Source: Halarcobacter anaerophilus (lineage in GTDB: Bacteria > Campylobacterota > Campylobacteria > Campylobacterales > Arcobacteraceae). From it: a stretch of 64,000 nt of DNA. Below the pieces are notes generated by a model, which ran no database searches, was not told the origin of the DNA, and saw only the letters and a list, made by a program, of their open reading frames with translations. Location: the NCBI RefSeq assembly GCF_006459125.1, contig NZ_CP041070.1, positions 2,046,001-2,110,000 of the forward strand. The letters are read 5' to 3'. Shown one piece after another: positions 8,787 to 18,066 of the stretch; position 1 is the stretch's first letter, and every line of letters starts with the position of its first letter. A program made the translations under genes and the position numbers.

Positions 8787-10315
8787 CTCCTGTATTGTTT
8801 AATTTTTATCTTCAACATATCTAATGTTTTATATTTCATATCTTTTGTAAAATCAAAAACAAAAATTGATAATAATACTATAAAAATAATACTAAAAATA
8901 TTTAATATAAAATTGAGTTTTAGTAAATGTACAAAAAAGACTAATATTACTACACTGAATATTACTTTTATTATTGGTAGTATAATTCGATATAAATATT
9001 CACTATATCTAATATTTGCTATTTTATTCAATAAAATAATTTTTACCACGAAAGACACTATTATTACAGCTGCGATTTGAACATAAAAAACAATTCTAGG
9101 ATCCAAATTATAAAAAGAAAATAAGATATAGGATAATGGTAATACTAGTAAATACACGCCCCCACTTAATATCTGATTTTCTTTCATTTTCCCTATAGCC
9201 TGGAAAAGAATACCAAAAGACATGTCAAAAGTTTGAATTAAAGAAAATATTAAAATTAGTTTACAAAATTCAATTGTCCATAAAGGAATATCAACTAACC
9301 AAATACCTAAGAGTGTGTCTATCTCAAAATATATAGGAAGTACTAATATTAAAGCTAGATAGAATGTATATCTAGCGCTAATAAGAGAAATTTTTTTCAT
9401 TTCATTATTGTTCTCACTACTAAACATTTTTATAATTTGAGGATTTACGGCCGTTCTGAAATTTCCAACTAAAGAGAATATTGCTGTATTTACTTGCATT
9501 GATATTGCTCGTGATGCAACTATAGCAGGACTAAAGAATATACTTAATAAAACATTAATTCCATAATTCATTAAAATCCATGCAATACTACCAAATAAAT
9601 TCCATCCTGAAAATTGCATCATACTTTTCATAATTTTTTTATCAAAAACAAATTCAAAATGTGATTCTTTGTAGTTTTTAATAGTGTATATTCTATAAAA
9701 AGAAGCTATAAGTATAGAAGTTATAAACATAAAAATAGCATAACTTATAAGTTTATCTGTTGAGACAATAAGTAATAAATAAACAACAAGCAACTTTAAA
9801 ATAGCTTCTACAATACTGATATATGCAAAAATATGCATTCTTTCATGGGCTATAATAAGTGCGTTATACGGCACTTGCATAACAGTGATCATAGTTGAAA
9901 ATATAGCAAACTGATAAGCCCAAAAAGCTGCATCAAATCTTTCAATTGGAATATTCATCTTTTCATACAAAAACCAAAGACCAATAGTCTCGCCAAAAAT
10001 TAAAATAATAATAGCAAGAATAAAATGTATAATAACAGCTGTAGAAAAAGTGTGTTTAAGTTTTACAAAATCTTCTTTGCCTAGCTCGAAAGTTAAAAAT
10101 CTTTGGGTACCAGAAGTAAGAGTACTATTTAAAAAAGCTAAAATCATTACAAAACTAGCTACAAGATTATAAATACCATAATCTGTTACCCCCAATACAT
10201 CAAGAACAACTCTTACTGTATAAAAATTTACAGCCATTATGATTAACATACGGAAGTAGAGGAACAGTGTGTTTTTTGCTATTCGCTTATAGTTTTGCTG
10301 CAATTCATATCCCAA
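8783..10315 (-). CDS. Wzx-type O-unit flippase (MOP/polysaccharide transport family)
   Basis: 510 residues with about 12-14 membrane segments. It opens with a polar KRIAKNTLFLYFRMLIIMAV helix and NFYTVRVVLDVLGVTDYGIYNLVAS, the classic first-helix pair of MOP-superfamily polysaccharide exporters. It would flip undecaprenyl-linked repeat units across the inner membrane. The frame opens at a TTG (10315); a second in-frame TTG at 10303 has a GGGA run 7 bases upstream and may be the true start. It is the first gene of the decoration block, with a 170-base gap before it that could hold a promoter. Confidence 0.86.
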   Translation of the reverse strand: MGYELQQNYKRIAKNTLFLYFRMLIIMAVNFYTVRVVLDVLGVTDYGIYNLVASFVMILAFLNSTLTSGTQRFLTFELGKEDFVKLKHTFSTAVIIHFILAIIILIFGETIGLWFLYEKMNIPIERFDAAFWAYQFAIFSTMITVMQVPYNALIIAHERMHIFAYISIVEAILKLLVVYLLLIVSTDKLISYAIFMFITSILIASFYRIYTIKNYKESHFEFVFDKKIMKSMMQFSGWNLFGSIAWILMNYGINVLLSIFFSPAIVASRAISMQVNTAIFSLVGNFRTAVNPQIIKMFSSENNNEMKKISLISARYTFYLALILVLPIYFEIDTLLGIWLVDIPLWTIEFCKLILIFSLIQTFDMSFGILFQAIGKMKENQILSGGVYLLVLPLSYILFSFYNLDPRIVFYVQIAAVIIVSFVVKIILLNKIANIRYSEYLYRIILPIIKVIFSVVILVFFVHLLKLNFILNIFSIIFIVLLSIFVFDFTKDMKYKTLDMLKIKIKQYRR

Positions 10316-10485
10316 TCATATTTTATATATTTCATCAAATTTATTAAACTTTTGTTTATTCAAAATATACTGTTTTCTCTATATATTCTGAAATAAAAAA
10401 TTTGCAATAATAATACATTTATTAATAATCTTGGCAGTTGAATCAAATACAATAAAAAATTTTTCGTAAAAATATATAGGTTCAA
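10316..10485. other. Intergenic gap between wecC and the flippase gene
   Basis: This gap has no convincing gene. On the minus strand there is TTGCAA, 16 bases, then TATATA just upstream of the flippase, which could be a promoter for the second half of the cluster. A 35-codon open stretch follows the wecC stop in another frame but resembles nothing I know. No strong hairpin is visible. Confidence 0.35.
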
Positions 10486-11676
10486 TCAATTTAATATTCC
10501 ACAAAAATCTAAATCAGTATTTATATCTAAATCTTTAAACTCTTTATGCGCAACCAAAAATGCTACTATATCTGCTTGTTCTAAAGCCTTTTTATAATTA
10601 ACTATCTCAAACTCTTTATGAGAATTGATATTTGGCTCTACTGCTAATATATCTAATCCATCTGCTTTAAGTCTTCTAGCTATATATAAAGCTGGTGATT
10701 CTCTTAAGTCGTCAATATCAGGTTTAAAAGATAATCCCATACAAGCTATTTTTGCTTTTCTTTTATTTTTTACTTCAAATTCCAAACTTGCATTTTTTAT
10801 TTTTTCTATTACCCATTCTGTTTTATATGTATTTACTTCTCTTGCCGTTCGTATCATTTTTGCAGTTTCACCGCCTGCGTGTACAATAAACCAAGGATCC
10901 ACGGCTATACAGTGCCCTCCTACCCCTGCTCCAGGTTGAAGGATATTTACTCTGGGATGTCTATTAGCTAAGCTTATTAACTCCCATACATTTATATCAA
11001 ATTTATCACAAAGCATAGATAATTCATTTGCAAAAGCAATATTTGTATCCCTAAATGAATTTTCTGTTAATTTTGCCATTTCTGCTGTTCTAGCATCTGT
11101 ACTAAGGACTTCACCTTGTACAAAAGTCTTATAAAAATCTACAGTTTTTTGTGTAGATTCAGGAGTTATTCCTCCTACTATCCTATCGTTTTCAACAAGT
11201 TCTCGCATAATTTGTCCAGGTAATACTCTTTCTGGACAATGAGAAATATAAAGTGTTGAAGTATTTACTCCATTTCCTTTTAAAGTAGATTCTACAAGTT
11301 CTGTAGTTCCTACAGGAGAAGTTGATTCAAGAATTATAATATTACCTTCTCTCACATATGGGGCAATAGATTTTGTAGCAGATACTACATAATCTATATT
11401 TGGTACAAATCCGTCATGAAAAGGAGTAGGCACAGCTATAATAAATACATCTGCTTGAGTTGGTTTTAGATCAGCTTTTAGCTTTTTACTATTTACAGCA
11501 GATTTTACAAAGGTATCAAGAGCAGGTTCTACTATATGAATTTTCCCTTGATTTATTGTTTCCACTGTTGAAGGTACAACATCTACGCCATGCACTTCAT
11601 AACCTCTATTTGCTAAAAGTGCTGCTGTAGGAAGTCCTATATATCCCAACCCCACAACACAAATTTTTTCAATCAT
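10486..11676 (-). CDS. wecC: UDP-N-acetyl-D-mannosamine dehydrogenase
   Basis: 396 residues. It begins with a Rossmann GLGYIGLPTAALLANRGYEV, followed by VPTPFHDGFVPNIDYV (N-terminal domain) and ESTSPVGTTE. The catalytic-site block GAGVGGHCIAVDPWFIVH contains the active Cys. The C-terminal domain has CMGLSFKPDIDDLRESPAL. It oxidises UDP-ManNAc twice with NAD to UDP-ManNAcA. It directly follows wecB (TAG then ATG without spacing), which makes its substrate, so the pair is a self-contained UDP-ManNAcA module. The phosphate-binding and catalytic motifs fit WecC better than UDP-glucose dehydrogenase. Cytoplasmic enzyme. Confidence 0.93.
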   Translation of the reverse strand: MIEKICVVGLGYIGLPTAALLANRGYEVHGVDVVPSTVETINQGKIHIVEPALDTFVKSAVNSKKLKADLKPTQADVFIIAVPTPFHDGFVPNIDYVVSATKSIAPYVREGNIIILESTSPVGTTELVESTLKGNGVNTSTLYISHCPERVLPGQIMRELVENDRIVGGITPESTQKTVDFYKTFVQGEVLSTDARTAEMAKLTENSFRDTNIAFANELSMLCDKFDINVWELISLANRHPRVNILQPGAGVGGHCIAVDPWFIVHAGGETAKMIRTAREVNTYKTEWVIEKIKNASLEFEVKNKRKAKIACMGLSFKPDIDDLRESPALYIARRLKADGLDILAVEPNINSHKEFEIVNYKKALEQADIVAFLVAHKEFKDLDINTDLDFCGILN

Positions 11677-12819
11677 CTAATTATCTTCCTTTATATTTTT
11701 TATAAAATTTACAATTCTTTCACAAGCTTTTCCATCACCATAAGGATTATGAGCTTTTGACATTTTTTCATATTCATTTTTGTCATCTAAAAGCTTTTGA
11801 GCTTCTTTTATAATAGTTTCCCTTTTTGTCCCCACTAACTTTACAGTTCCAGCTTCTACTGCTTCTGGTCGTTCTGTTGTATCTCTCATCACAAGTACAG
11901 GTTTCCCTAAGCTTGGAGCCTCTTCTTGAACTCCTCCACTGTCTGTTATTATAAAGTATGATTTATCCATCATATATATAAAACTCTCATATTGAAGAGG
12001 TTTTATCAAATAAACATTTTTAGTATTTGACAATATTTCATGTACTGGTTTTTGTACATTTGGATTTAGATGCACAGGATAAACAATATCTACATTTGGA
12101 TTATTATCAGCAAGAGTTTTTAAGGCTTCGCAGATATTTATAAAGCCTTCACCAAAATTTTCTCTTCTATGTCCTGTAACTAACACTAATTTTTTTTCTT
12201 TTTTTATAATATATTGCGTATTTATATTCTCTAATATTTTATTTTTTAACTTTGTATTTTTTTCTATTTTTTCTAAAGCCAAGAATAGAGCATCTATCAC
12301 AGTATTTCCTGTAACTAAAATGTCTTTTTCACTTTTGTTTTCTTTTAAAAGATTATTAGCTGATGTATTAGTAGGAGCAAAATGAAAGTTTGCTAACACT
12401 CCTGTTATCTGTCTATTTGCTTCTTCTGGCCAAGGAGAATATAGATCATGTGTTCTTAATCCTGCTTCTACATGCCCTACTTTTATTTTATTATAAAAAG
12501 CTGCCAAACTAGCAGAACTTGTGGTTGTAGTATCTCCATGCACTAAAACAATATCAGGTTTAAAATCTTTTAAAACATCCTTTAAACCTAAAAGCACATT
12601 TGAAGTTACAGCAAATAAATCTTGACCTGGTTTCATTATATTTAAATCATAATCAGGTTTTATCTCAAACATATTAAGAACTTGATCTAACATCTCCCTA
12701 TGTTGAGCTGTGACACAAACTTTTGACTCTATTGAGTTTTCAGCTTCAAAAGCCTTAACAAGTGGAGCCATTTTAATAGCTTCTGGTCTTGTCCCAAATA
12801 CTAATAATACCCTTATCAT
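11677..12819 (-). CDS. wecB: UDP-N-acetylglucosamine 2-epimerase (non-hydrolysing)
   Basis: 380 residues, the usual length. The motifs are in order: [14 protein letters not shown] at the N-terminus, [39 protein letters not shown], and [23 protein letters not shown] with TERPEA. These are the substrate-binding and allosteric residues of the WecB/MnaA family. It interconverts UDP-GlcNAc and UDP-ManNAc in the cytoplasm and feeds WecC next door. The start overlaps the end of wzz by four bases. It could also supply ManNAc to other glycans. Confidence 0.95.
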   Translation of the reverse strand: MIRVLLVFGTRPEAIKMAPLVKAFEAENSIESKVCVTAQHREMLDQVLNMFEIKPDYDLNIMKPGQDLFAVTSNVLLGLKDVLKDFKPDIVLVHGDTTTTSSASLAAFYNKIKVGHVEAGLRTHDLYSPWPEEANRQITGVLANFHFAPTNTSANNLLKENKSEKDILVTGNTVIDALFLALEKIEKNTKLKNKILENINTQYIIKKEKKLVLVTGHRRENFGEGFINICEALKTLADNNPNVDIVYPVHLNPNVQKPVHEILSNTKNVYLIKPLQYESFIYMMDKSYFIITDSGGVQEEAPSLGKPVLVMRDTTERPEAVEAGTVKLVGTKRETIIKEAQKLLDDKNEYEKMSKAHNPYGDGKACERIVNFIKNIKEDN

Positions 12820-13931
12820 TTTTTGTTTTCTTCTTTTTTAATACTACTTATAAATTCAATAAAAAACACTAAAAAAATTGATAAAATAAATCCTGTTACA
12901 AAAGCTACTGCTATAATAAGCTTTTTCTTAGGTTTAATAGGGTCTTCGTCTACTATAATATTTCCTACTATTTCACTGTTTCTTATACTATCATTTGTAA
13001 GTTTTAGTTTTTCTAATTGTAATTTATCTTTAAGGTCATTTATTTTATTTGTTATATCTATATTAAGATGAATATTAAGTTTTCTAATATCATCATTTAT
13101 TAAATTTTCTTTTTCTATCTCTAAATTTTTTATTGTAATATCTAAAATTTTTTCTTTTTCTTTTTTCAGATTTTCTATTGTATTTTGGATATTTAATATC
13201 AAATTCTGCGTGTTTAAAATCTGCATTGCCATAAGCATATTTTGAGTGTTGTCTGATGATTTTCTTTTTGAAATTTTCGATAAATTATCTTCATACTCTT
13301 TTAGTTTTTCTTTATTGAATTTAAGTTTATTTTCAATAATCTTTAAATCAACAGTTTTTAGTAAATTTATTTGATTTTCTATTTTAGTGATAGCTTGAGT
13401 TTTTATTTTTTCTATGTCTTTTTCAGTATTTACTTTTTCTACATCATTTACATAAGCAATTTTTTCTTCAATATTTTTTATATTTATATTTGTTCTTAGA
13501 ATATATTCATCAATTTTTGCTTTGTATTCAGTTTGCAAGAAAGTTATTACCTCTTTGTTTTTATTTAGAGCTTCCTTATTTGAATACCCTTGTGTGTATA
13601 TTTCTATAAAATTATCTACTTTATTTACTGAACTTATGTTTGAAACTATTGGTTTATTTTTTTCAACAATATTCTTTTTACTGTCTACATTAAATATAAG
13701 TCTTAGCTTTTTTTCTAAAATTTTGCTGTCTTCTACTAAATTTTCTCCTATATACCCAACTCTTACTACAGATTTAACTTCATATATCGGTGTTTTAATA
13801 AACACATAAATTACAGCTAAAATTGTGACAACTACTGTAAAAAATAAAATAAAAACTTTTTTTCTCCAAATTGTTATTATCAATTCTTTTAAATCTATTT
13901 CATCTTCATAAAATGATTCTTCTTTTCCCAA
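12816..13931 (-). CDS. Wzz-like chain length determinant
   Basis: 371 residues. It has the polysaccharide co-polymerase layout: a short acidic N-terminus with [21 protein letters not shown], one membrane helix (about 28-48), a long charged coiled-coil periplasmic region (about 60-330), the proline-containing [11 protein letters not shown] motif, and a second helix (about 340-360). It would set polymer length with the Wzy protein. Translation starts at TTG (13931), supported by an AAAGG six bases upstream. It lacks the cytoplasmic tyrosine-kinase domain seen in capsule Wzc proteins, which favours an O-antigen or simple capsule role. It is read through into wecB by a 4-base overlap. Confidence 0.85.
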   Translation of the reverse strand: MGKEESFYEDEIDLKELIITIWRKKVFILFFTVVVTILAVIYVFIKTPIYEVKSVVRVGYIGENLVEDSKILEKKLRLIFNVDSKKNIVEKNKPIVSNISSVNKVDNFIEIYTQGYSNKEALNKNKEVITFLQTEYKAKIDEYILRTNINIKNIEEKIAYVNDVEKVNTEKDIEKIKTQAITKIENQINLLKTVDLKIIENKLKFNKEKLKEYEDNLSKISKRKSSDNTQNMLMAMQILNTQNLILNIQNTIENLKKEKEKILDITIKNLEIEKENLINDDIRKLNIHLNIDITNKINDLKDKLQLEKLKLTNDSIRNSEIVGNIIVDEDPIKPKKKLIIAVAFVTGFILSIFLVFFIEFISSIKKEENKK

Positions 13932-13992
13932 ACTAAACCTTTTTGATAATCATTATCCATAAATATATAAAATTATTATTTTATCCTAAATA

Positions 13993-14016
13993 CACTTTTT
14001 TTTTGCTAAAAAGTGC
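13993..14016 (-). terminator. Weak stem-loop after ugd
   Basis: CACTTTTT (13993-14000) pairs with AAAAAGTG (14009-14016) over an 8-base loop, 7 bases beyond the ugd stop. It is AT-rich and lacks a clear U-tail, so it may be a weak terminator or chance. Confidence 0.3.
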
Positions 14017-14022
14017 CCCTTA

Positions 14023-15210
14023 CTATGAATCACTATTAAATATATCTCTAGTGTAAACTTTTTCTTTTACATCAATTATATCTTCAGACAGTCTATTTGC
14101 TACTATTACATCTGATACTTTTTTAAACTCATCTAAATCTTTTATTACTTTTGAATTGAAAAAATCTTCTGCATCTAAATTTGGTTCATATACAACTACA
14201 GGGATACCTTTTGCTTTTACTCTTTTCATAATTCCTTGTATTGCAGAGCTTCTAAAGTTATCACTTCCTGCTTTCATCACAAGTCTGTATATACCTACTG
14301 TTTTAGGATGTTTTGCAATAATTGAATCTGCTATAAAATCTTTTCTTGTAGAGTTTGCATTTACAATTGCTTCAATTAAAGAGGAAGGTACATTTTTATA
14401 ATTTGCCAAAAGTTGTTTTGTATCTTTTGGAAGGCAATAACCGCCATATCCAAATGATGGGTTATTATAATGGGTTCCTATTCTAGGATCCAAGCCTACG
14501 CCTTTTATAATTTGCTCTGTACTTAAGCCATGAATTTGGGCATAAGAGTCTAGTTCATTGAAATATGCAACTCTCATGGCTAAATAGGTATTTGCAAAAA
14601 GTTTTATTGCTTCTGCTTCTGTTGAAGCTGTATATAAAACTGAAATATCTTTTTTAATAGCACCTTGGACTAAAAGATTTGCAAAAGTTTCGGCCCTTTT
14701 TGATTTTTCTCCTACAATTATTCTACTTGGATATAGATTGTCATATAAAGCTTTTCCTTCTCTTAAAAACTCCGGAGAAAAGATTATATTATCGCAATTA
14801 AACTCTTCTCTTATCTTTTTTGTATATCCTACAGGGATTGTAGATTTTATCACCATTGTCGTATTTGGATTTATTTCTAAAACATCTTTGATTACATATT
14901 CTATTGATTTTGTATTAAAATAGTTTGTTTTTTCATCATAGTCTGTCGGTGTTGAGATTATCACAAAATCTGCATCTGTGTAAGCCTCTTTCTTATCCAG
15001 TGTTGCTTTAAAATTTATATCATCTTTTTTTAAATACTCTTCTATTTCTTTGTCTTCTATTGGAGAGATTTTTTTATTTAAAAGTTCTACTTTTTCAGGA
15101 ATTATATCTAAAGCTATTACTTCATTGTGTTGAGCTAATAATAAGCCATTTGACAAGCCTACATATCCTGTTCCTGCTATTGCTATTTTATATTTTTTGT
15201 TATTATTCAA
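14023..15210 (-). CDS. ugd: UDP-glucose 6-dehydrogenase
   Basis: 395 residues from the chosen start. Motifs: [19 protein letters not shown] (NAD site), [37 protein letters not shown], and [17 protein letters not shown] with the catalytic Cys. This is the 388-residue short Ugd type. It makes UDP-glucuronate, the precursor for the 4-epimerase at 29.1 kb and possibly for the C5-epimerised polymer. The frame opens 17 codons earlier at a TTG (15261) with no ribosome site. I prefer the TTG at 15210, which has GGGGAAAC just upstream and gives the family's normal N-terminus. It is followed by wzz after 91 bases. Confidence 0.92.
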   Translation of the reverse strand: MNNNKKYKIAIAGTGYVGLSNGLLLAQHNEVIALDIIPEKVELLNKKISPIEDKEIEEYLKKDDINFKATLDKKEAYTDADFVIISTPTDYDEKTNYFNTKSIEYVIKDVLEINPNTTMVIKSTIPVGYTKKIREEFNCDNIIFSPEFLREGKALYDNLYPSRIIVGEKSKRAETFANLLVQGAIKKDISVLYTASTEAEAIKLFANTYLAMRVAYFNELDSYAQIHGLSTEQIIKGVGLDPRIGTHYNNPSFGYGGYCLPKDTKQLLANYKNVPSSLIEAIVNANSTRKDFIADSIIAKHPKTVGIYRLVMKAGSDNFRSSAIQGIMKRVKAKGIPVVVYEPNLDAEDFFNSKVIKDLDEFKKVSDVIVANRLSEDIIDVKEKVYTRDIFNSDS

Positions 15211-15273
15211 GTTTGTTTCCCCAAAATCATTATCGTATTTTTTATAATGGAATTTTATCAAAAAGAGGCTTTT

Positions 15274-15300
15274 TTTCTAGTAAAGTTATTTTACTAGAAA
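15274..15300. repeat. Perfect inverted repeat straddling the cysQ stop codon
   Basis: TTTCTAGTAAA (15274-15284) and TTTACTAGAAA (15290-15300) form an 11-bp perfect stem with a 5-base loop. The TAA of cysQ (15286-15288) lies in the loop. On the minus strand the stem is followed by an A-run and a small AAAAAG/CTTTTT hairpin, so it may pause or end transcription between cysQ and ugd. Function inferred. Confidence 0.45.
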
Positions 15301-16044
15301 CCAAGGATTTAAAAGATTTTCTTTATTATATAAAAGAGGAATCTCTTTTTCAAATTGGTAGATCATTTTTCCTGATTCCCTTACTATTGCATCAGCAGCT
15401 GCTGTGTCCCACTCCATAGTATCTCCGATTTTTGGATACAAATCAGCTTCACCTGTTGCCACCAGACAAAGTTTCAAACTGCTTCCTATAGGTTTTTGAA
15501 CTATTTGTTTTGATTGTAGATTATTTATAAACTCTTGCGTTTGTTTGTTCATATGAGATTTTGAGACTACTACATTAAGTTTTTCTTTTGGGTTTTTATT
15601 TATTTGTAAGGGTAATTTTTGTCCGTTTTTATAGGCACCAAAACCTTTTTTTGCCCAATATATATCCTCTAAAACAGGAGCATAAACAACTCCTAAAACA
15701 GGTATATTTTTATGAATTAGTGCAATATTTATCGTAAATTCTCCATTTTTTTTAATAAACTCTTTTGTACCGTCTATTGGGTCTATACAAAAATAATACT
15801 CCCAATTTTTTCTTTGCTTATATTTTACTTCTTTATTTTCTTCACTTATAAGAGGAGTCTCAGGATAAAGCTTTTTTAATCTGTTGCAAATTATCTCATT
15901 TGCTTTTAAATCTGCTTGGGTAAGTGGTGAATTATCTGCTTTATACTCTATATGAAAATTAGTATTATAGATTTTCAAAACTTCTTTTCCGGCTTCCAAA
16001 GCTATGTTTTTTATCTCTTCAATATCTATTTTATCAAACTGCAT
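15286..16044 (-). CDS. cysQ: 3'(2'),5'-bisphosphate nucleotidase
   Basis: 252 residues from ATG at 16044. The inositol-monophosphatase-fold motifs are clear: EEN (ISEENKEV), the metal-binding DPIDGTKEF, and a C-terminal MEWDTAAADAIV. Sequence order and length match CysQ, which hydrolyses PAP to AMP and phosphate in the cytoplasm. The frame stays open 18 codons upstream but that would run into waaF; the start at 16044 lies 2 bases past the waaF stop. CysQ is often beside nucleotide-sugar genes in this phylum. An inositol or histidinol phosphatase of the same fold is less likely. Confidence 0.9.
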   Translation of the reverse strand: MQFDKIDIEEIKNIALEAGKEVLKIYNTNFHIEYKADNSPLTQADLKANEIICNRLKKLYPETPLISEENKEVKYKQRKNWEYYFCIDPIDGTKEFIKKNGEFTINIALIHKNIPVLGVVYAPVLEDIYWAKKGFGAYKNGQKLPLQINKNPKEKLNVVVSKSHMNKQTQEFINNLQSKQIVQKPIGSSLKLCLVATGEADLYPKIGDTMEWDTAAADAIVRESGKMIYQFEKEIPLLYNKENLLNPWFLVK

Positions 16045-16046
16045 AA

Positions 16047-16982
16047 CTACTCTTTTATCTTTTTTAGTACATCTTCTGCTTTTATAAGTTTCATACAATT
16101 ATGATGACCTAGTGGACATTTTCTTTTCATACATGGTGCACACTCCAAATTTTTTGTTATTATTATCTCATTTGGATTATTCCATTGATTTGTTTCAGTG
16201 AATTTTGTAGGTCCAAAAATTGCAACTGTTTTTACTTTATATGCTGCTGCAACGTGCATAGGTCCGCTATCGTTTGTAATAAAAAGTTCAAGTCCTGCTA
16301 TATGCTCTATAAGTTCAGGTATTGAAGTTTTACCTGCAAGATTTTGATAATTTGTAATACCGTTTGATATTAGTTCATTTTCTATATCTTTTGCAATATC
16401 TGTTTCAGCTGGACCTCCAAAAATTACAATATCATACTTTTTAGATAGTGCAATTGCAACTTTTGCAAACTCTTCAGGATACCATCTTTTAGCACTTCCG
16501 TATGTAGCTCCCGGGTTTATCCCAAGTGTTGGTTTAGTATAGGCAAAAGGTTTAAAATATAGTTTCAAATCCCCAGCTTTATTGTCCAAATTTAAAACTT
16601 TGTTTACAAAGTCATTGTATCGTAGAACTTGATGTATCTCTTTTTTCGTAAGTCTTCTATAATTGAACTTCTTTTTTGCATCTATAAAAAACATCATAAA
16701 TTTTGAAGAGAGGCTTCTTCTAAAAGAGATTGCCAAATCTACTTTGCCTACACTTTTTGCTATTTTTATTAAGTTTATATATCTATTACCGCTTTTTTTA
16801 CTATCATCAATTATTACTTTTTCTATATTTTTAAAGTTTTTAAAAGCCTGAGTTGAGACAAAAGAACCTAAAAGTGTTATTTTTGCATCAGGGTAAGTTT
16901 TTATTATATTTTCAATAGCAGGGCTTGTCATAATTGCATCGCCAAGCCAAGTTGGAATCTCTATAAATATTTTTTTAATCAT
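16047..16982 (-). CDS. waaF: ADP-heptose:LPS heptosyltransferase II
   Basis: 311 residues, GT9 family. IPTWLGDAIMTSPAIENII at the N-terminus is the WaaF hallmark. Further on are LGINPGATYGSAKRWYPEEFA, IVIFGGPAET, NLAGKTSIPEL and ITNDSGPMHVAAA, which bind the ADP-heptose. The C-terminus carries a cysteine cluster (CAPCMKRKCPLGHHNC) common in WaaF. It adds the second heptose to the LPS/LOS inner core on the cytoplasmic side. It overlaps the end of the upstream glycosidase-like gene by 8 bases. Confidence 0.94.
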   Translation of the reverse strand: MIKKIFIEIPTWLGDAIMTSPAIENIIKTYPDAKITLLGSFVSTQAFKNFKNIEKVIIDDSKKSGNRYINLIKIAKSVGKVDLAISFRRSLSSKFMMFFIDAKKKFNYRRLTKKEIHQVLRYNDFVNKVLNLDNKAGDLKLYFKPFAYTKPTLGINPGATYGSAKRWYPEEFAKVAIALSKKYDIVIFGGPAETDIAKDIENELISNGITNYQNLAGKTSIPELIEHIAGLELFITNDSGPMHVAAAYKVKTVAIFGPTKFTETNQWNNPNEIIITKNLECAPCMKRKCPLGHHNCMKLIKAEDVLKKIKE

Positions 16983-18066
16983 CTTTTTTAATCATCTCTT
17001 TATATGCATAAAATTGTGGATATTTTACTATTTTACCGTCTCTATTATCAACCAATCCATAACCTGGTGCTATTAGTTGATGCCAATATACTCTTTTTAT
17101 CTTTTTACTCTTTTTTGCAATATTGTGATACTGCAACATGTATTTTGTATACTCTTCATTTGAGATACACTCTTTTTGACTTGTGGGAGCATAAGGAGCC
17201 GTATCTTTTATGGGCCAGTTTACCTCTGTAATATAGATTTCATTGTTACATTTAGGTGATAATTTAACCAAACCGTAAAGCAGGTCAATTTTATTTTTTG
17301 TATCAAAGATTCCATATTGGGTATTTGAAGGTTCTCCTCTTCTATCCACATATAAAAGAGAACTTACTTTGTCATATCTTATTTTTGCAAAATTAAACAT
17401 CGCTCGGACATTGTAATAGTATTCAAAATCTATTACGCTTGGACCTAGAAGTTTTATATTTGAAAACTTTTCATCCCTTAAATCCTGTGCCGTTTTATAA
17501 AAAGAGAGATACTCTTTTACGGAAAAGAAGCCCCATTTTGCTCTGTTTATTGTTGTTGCTATTTGATACTCGGTTGATATATCTTTAAACTTTTCAAAGA
17601 TTATTTCTAGATTCTGTTTTAAAAGTTTATGATCTTCAATATTTTCTCTATCTTGCATAATATTTATCAAAATATTTTTCTTTGATAGTTTATTAAAACT
17701 ATTTGCAAAAACTACATAAGAGTCTATATTTTCAATATCCCATAAAGGAACTCTTATAATTAGATTTTTTACTCCTAACTCTTCTACCAGTTCTTGTTGT
17801 GTATCGCCTTTGTCTAAATTTACGCCGATACCGTAAAACTCTTCATTTGAAATATTTTCTTTTCCTTTAAAAAGTTTCATAAATAAAATAGCAAGGGGCA
17901 AAATAAAAAGCGAACTAAAAATAAGTTTTATAAAATCCAAAAGATTTTTCTTTCTCATAGCTCTTTTGTATGCTTTATCTTTTATAACTTGTGGTTGGTC
18001 TGAATATTTATCCCAAAAAAACGGTGCTTTATTCAAATTAAAGCCTTGTAAAAGGTCTTTGACCAA
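16975..18066 (-). CDS. Membrane-anchored TIM-barrel glycosidase-like protein
   Basis: 363 residues. One hydrophobic helix (about 43-65) precedes a barrel that looks like clan GH-A glycosidases: YGIGVN at strand 1, LIIRVPLWD, NILINIMQD, TTINRAKWG at strand 4 and IYITEVNWPI at strand 7. The Glu near residue 281 sits where the nucleophile should be. The strand-4 position that normally reads Asn-Glu here reads Asn-Arg (about 174-175), so the usual acid/base is missing. It may bind or trim core sugar, or be catalytically altered. It begins at TTG, overlaps the upstream kinase-YrbL gene by 29 bases, and runs into waaF. No specific function is assignable. Confidence 0.6.
   Translation of the reverse strand: MVKDLLQGFNLNKAPFFWDKYSDQPQVIKDKAYKRAMRKKNLLDFIKLIFSSLFILPLAILFMKLFKGKENISNEEFYGIGVNLDKGDTQQELVEELGVKNLIIRVPLWDIENIDSYVVFANSFNKLSKKNILINIMQDRENIEDHKLLKQNLEIIFEKFKDISTEYQIATTINRAKWGFFSVKEYLSFYKTAQDLRDEKFSNIKLLGPSVIDFEYYYNVRAMFNFAKIRYDKVSSLLYVDRRGEPSNTQYGIFDTKNKIDLLYGLVKLSPKCNNEIYITEVNWPIKDTAPYAPTSQKECISNEEYTKYMLQYHNIAKKSKKIKRVYWHQLIAPGYGLVDNRDGKIVKYPQFYAYKEMIKKDD

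Noticed and set aside
10316-10485. Small gene or decayed gene between wecC and the flippase
   Set aside because: The 35-codon open stretch has no start, no ribosome site and no recognisable motif.
10625-10939. 104-codon plus-strand frame inside wecC
   Set aside because: Antisense shadow of the catalytic domain of wecC, no start signal.
15060-15419. 119-codon plus-strand frame antisense to ugd and cysQ
   Set aside because: Composition follows the reverse of the well-supported genes, it crosses their junction, and no ribosome site or family motif is present.
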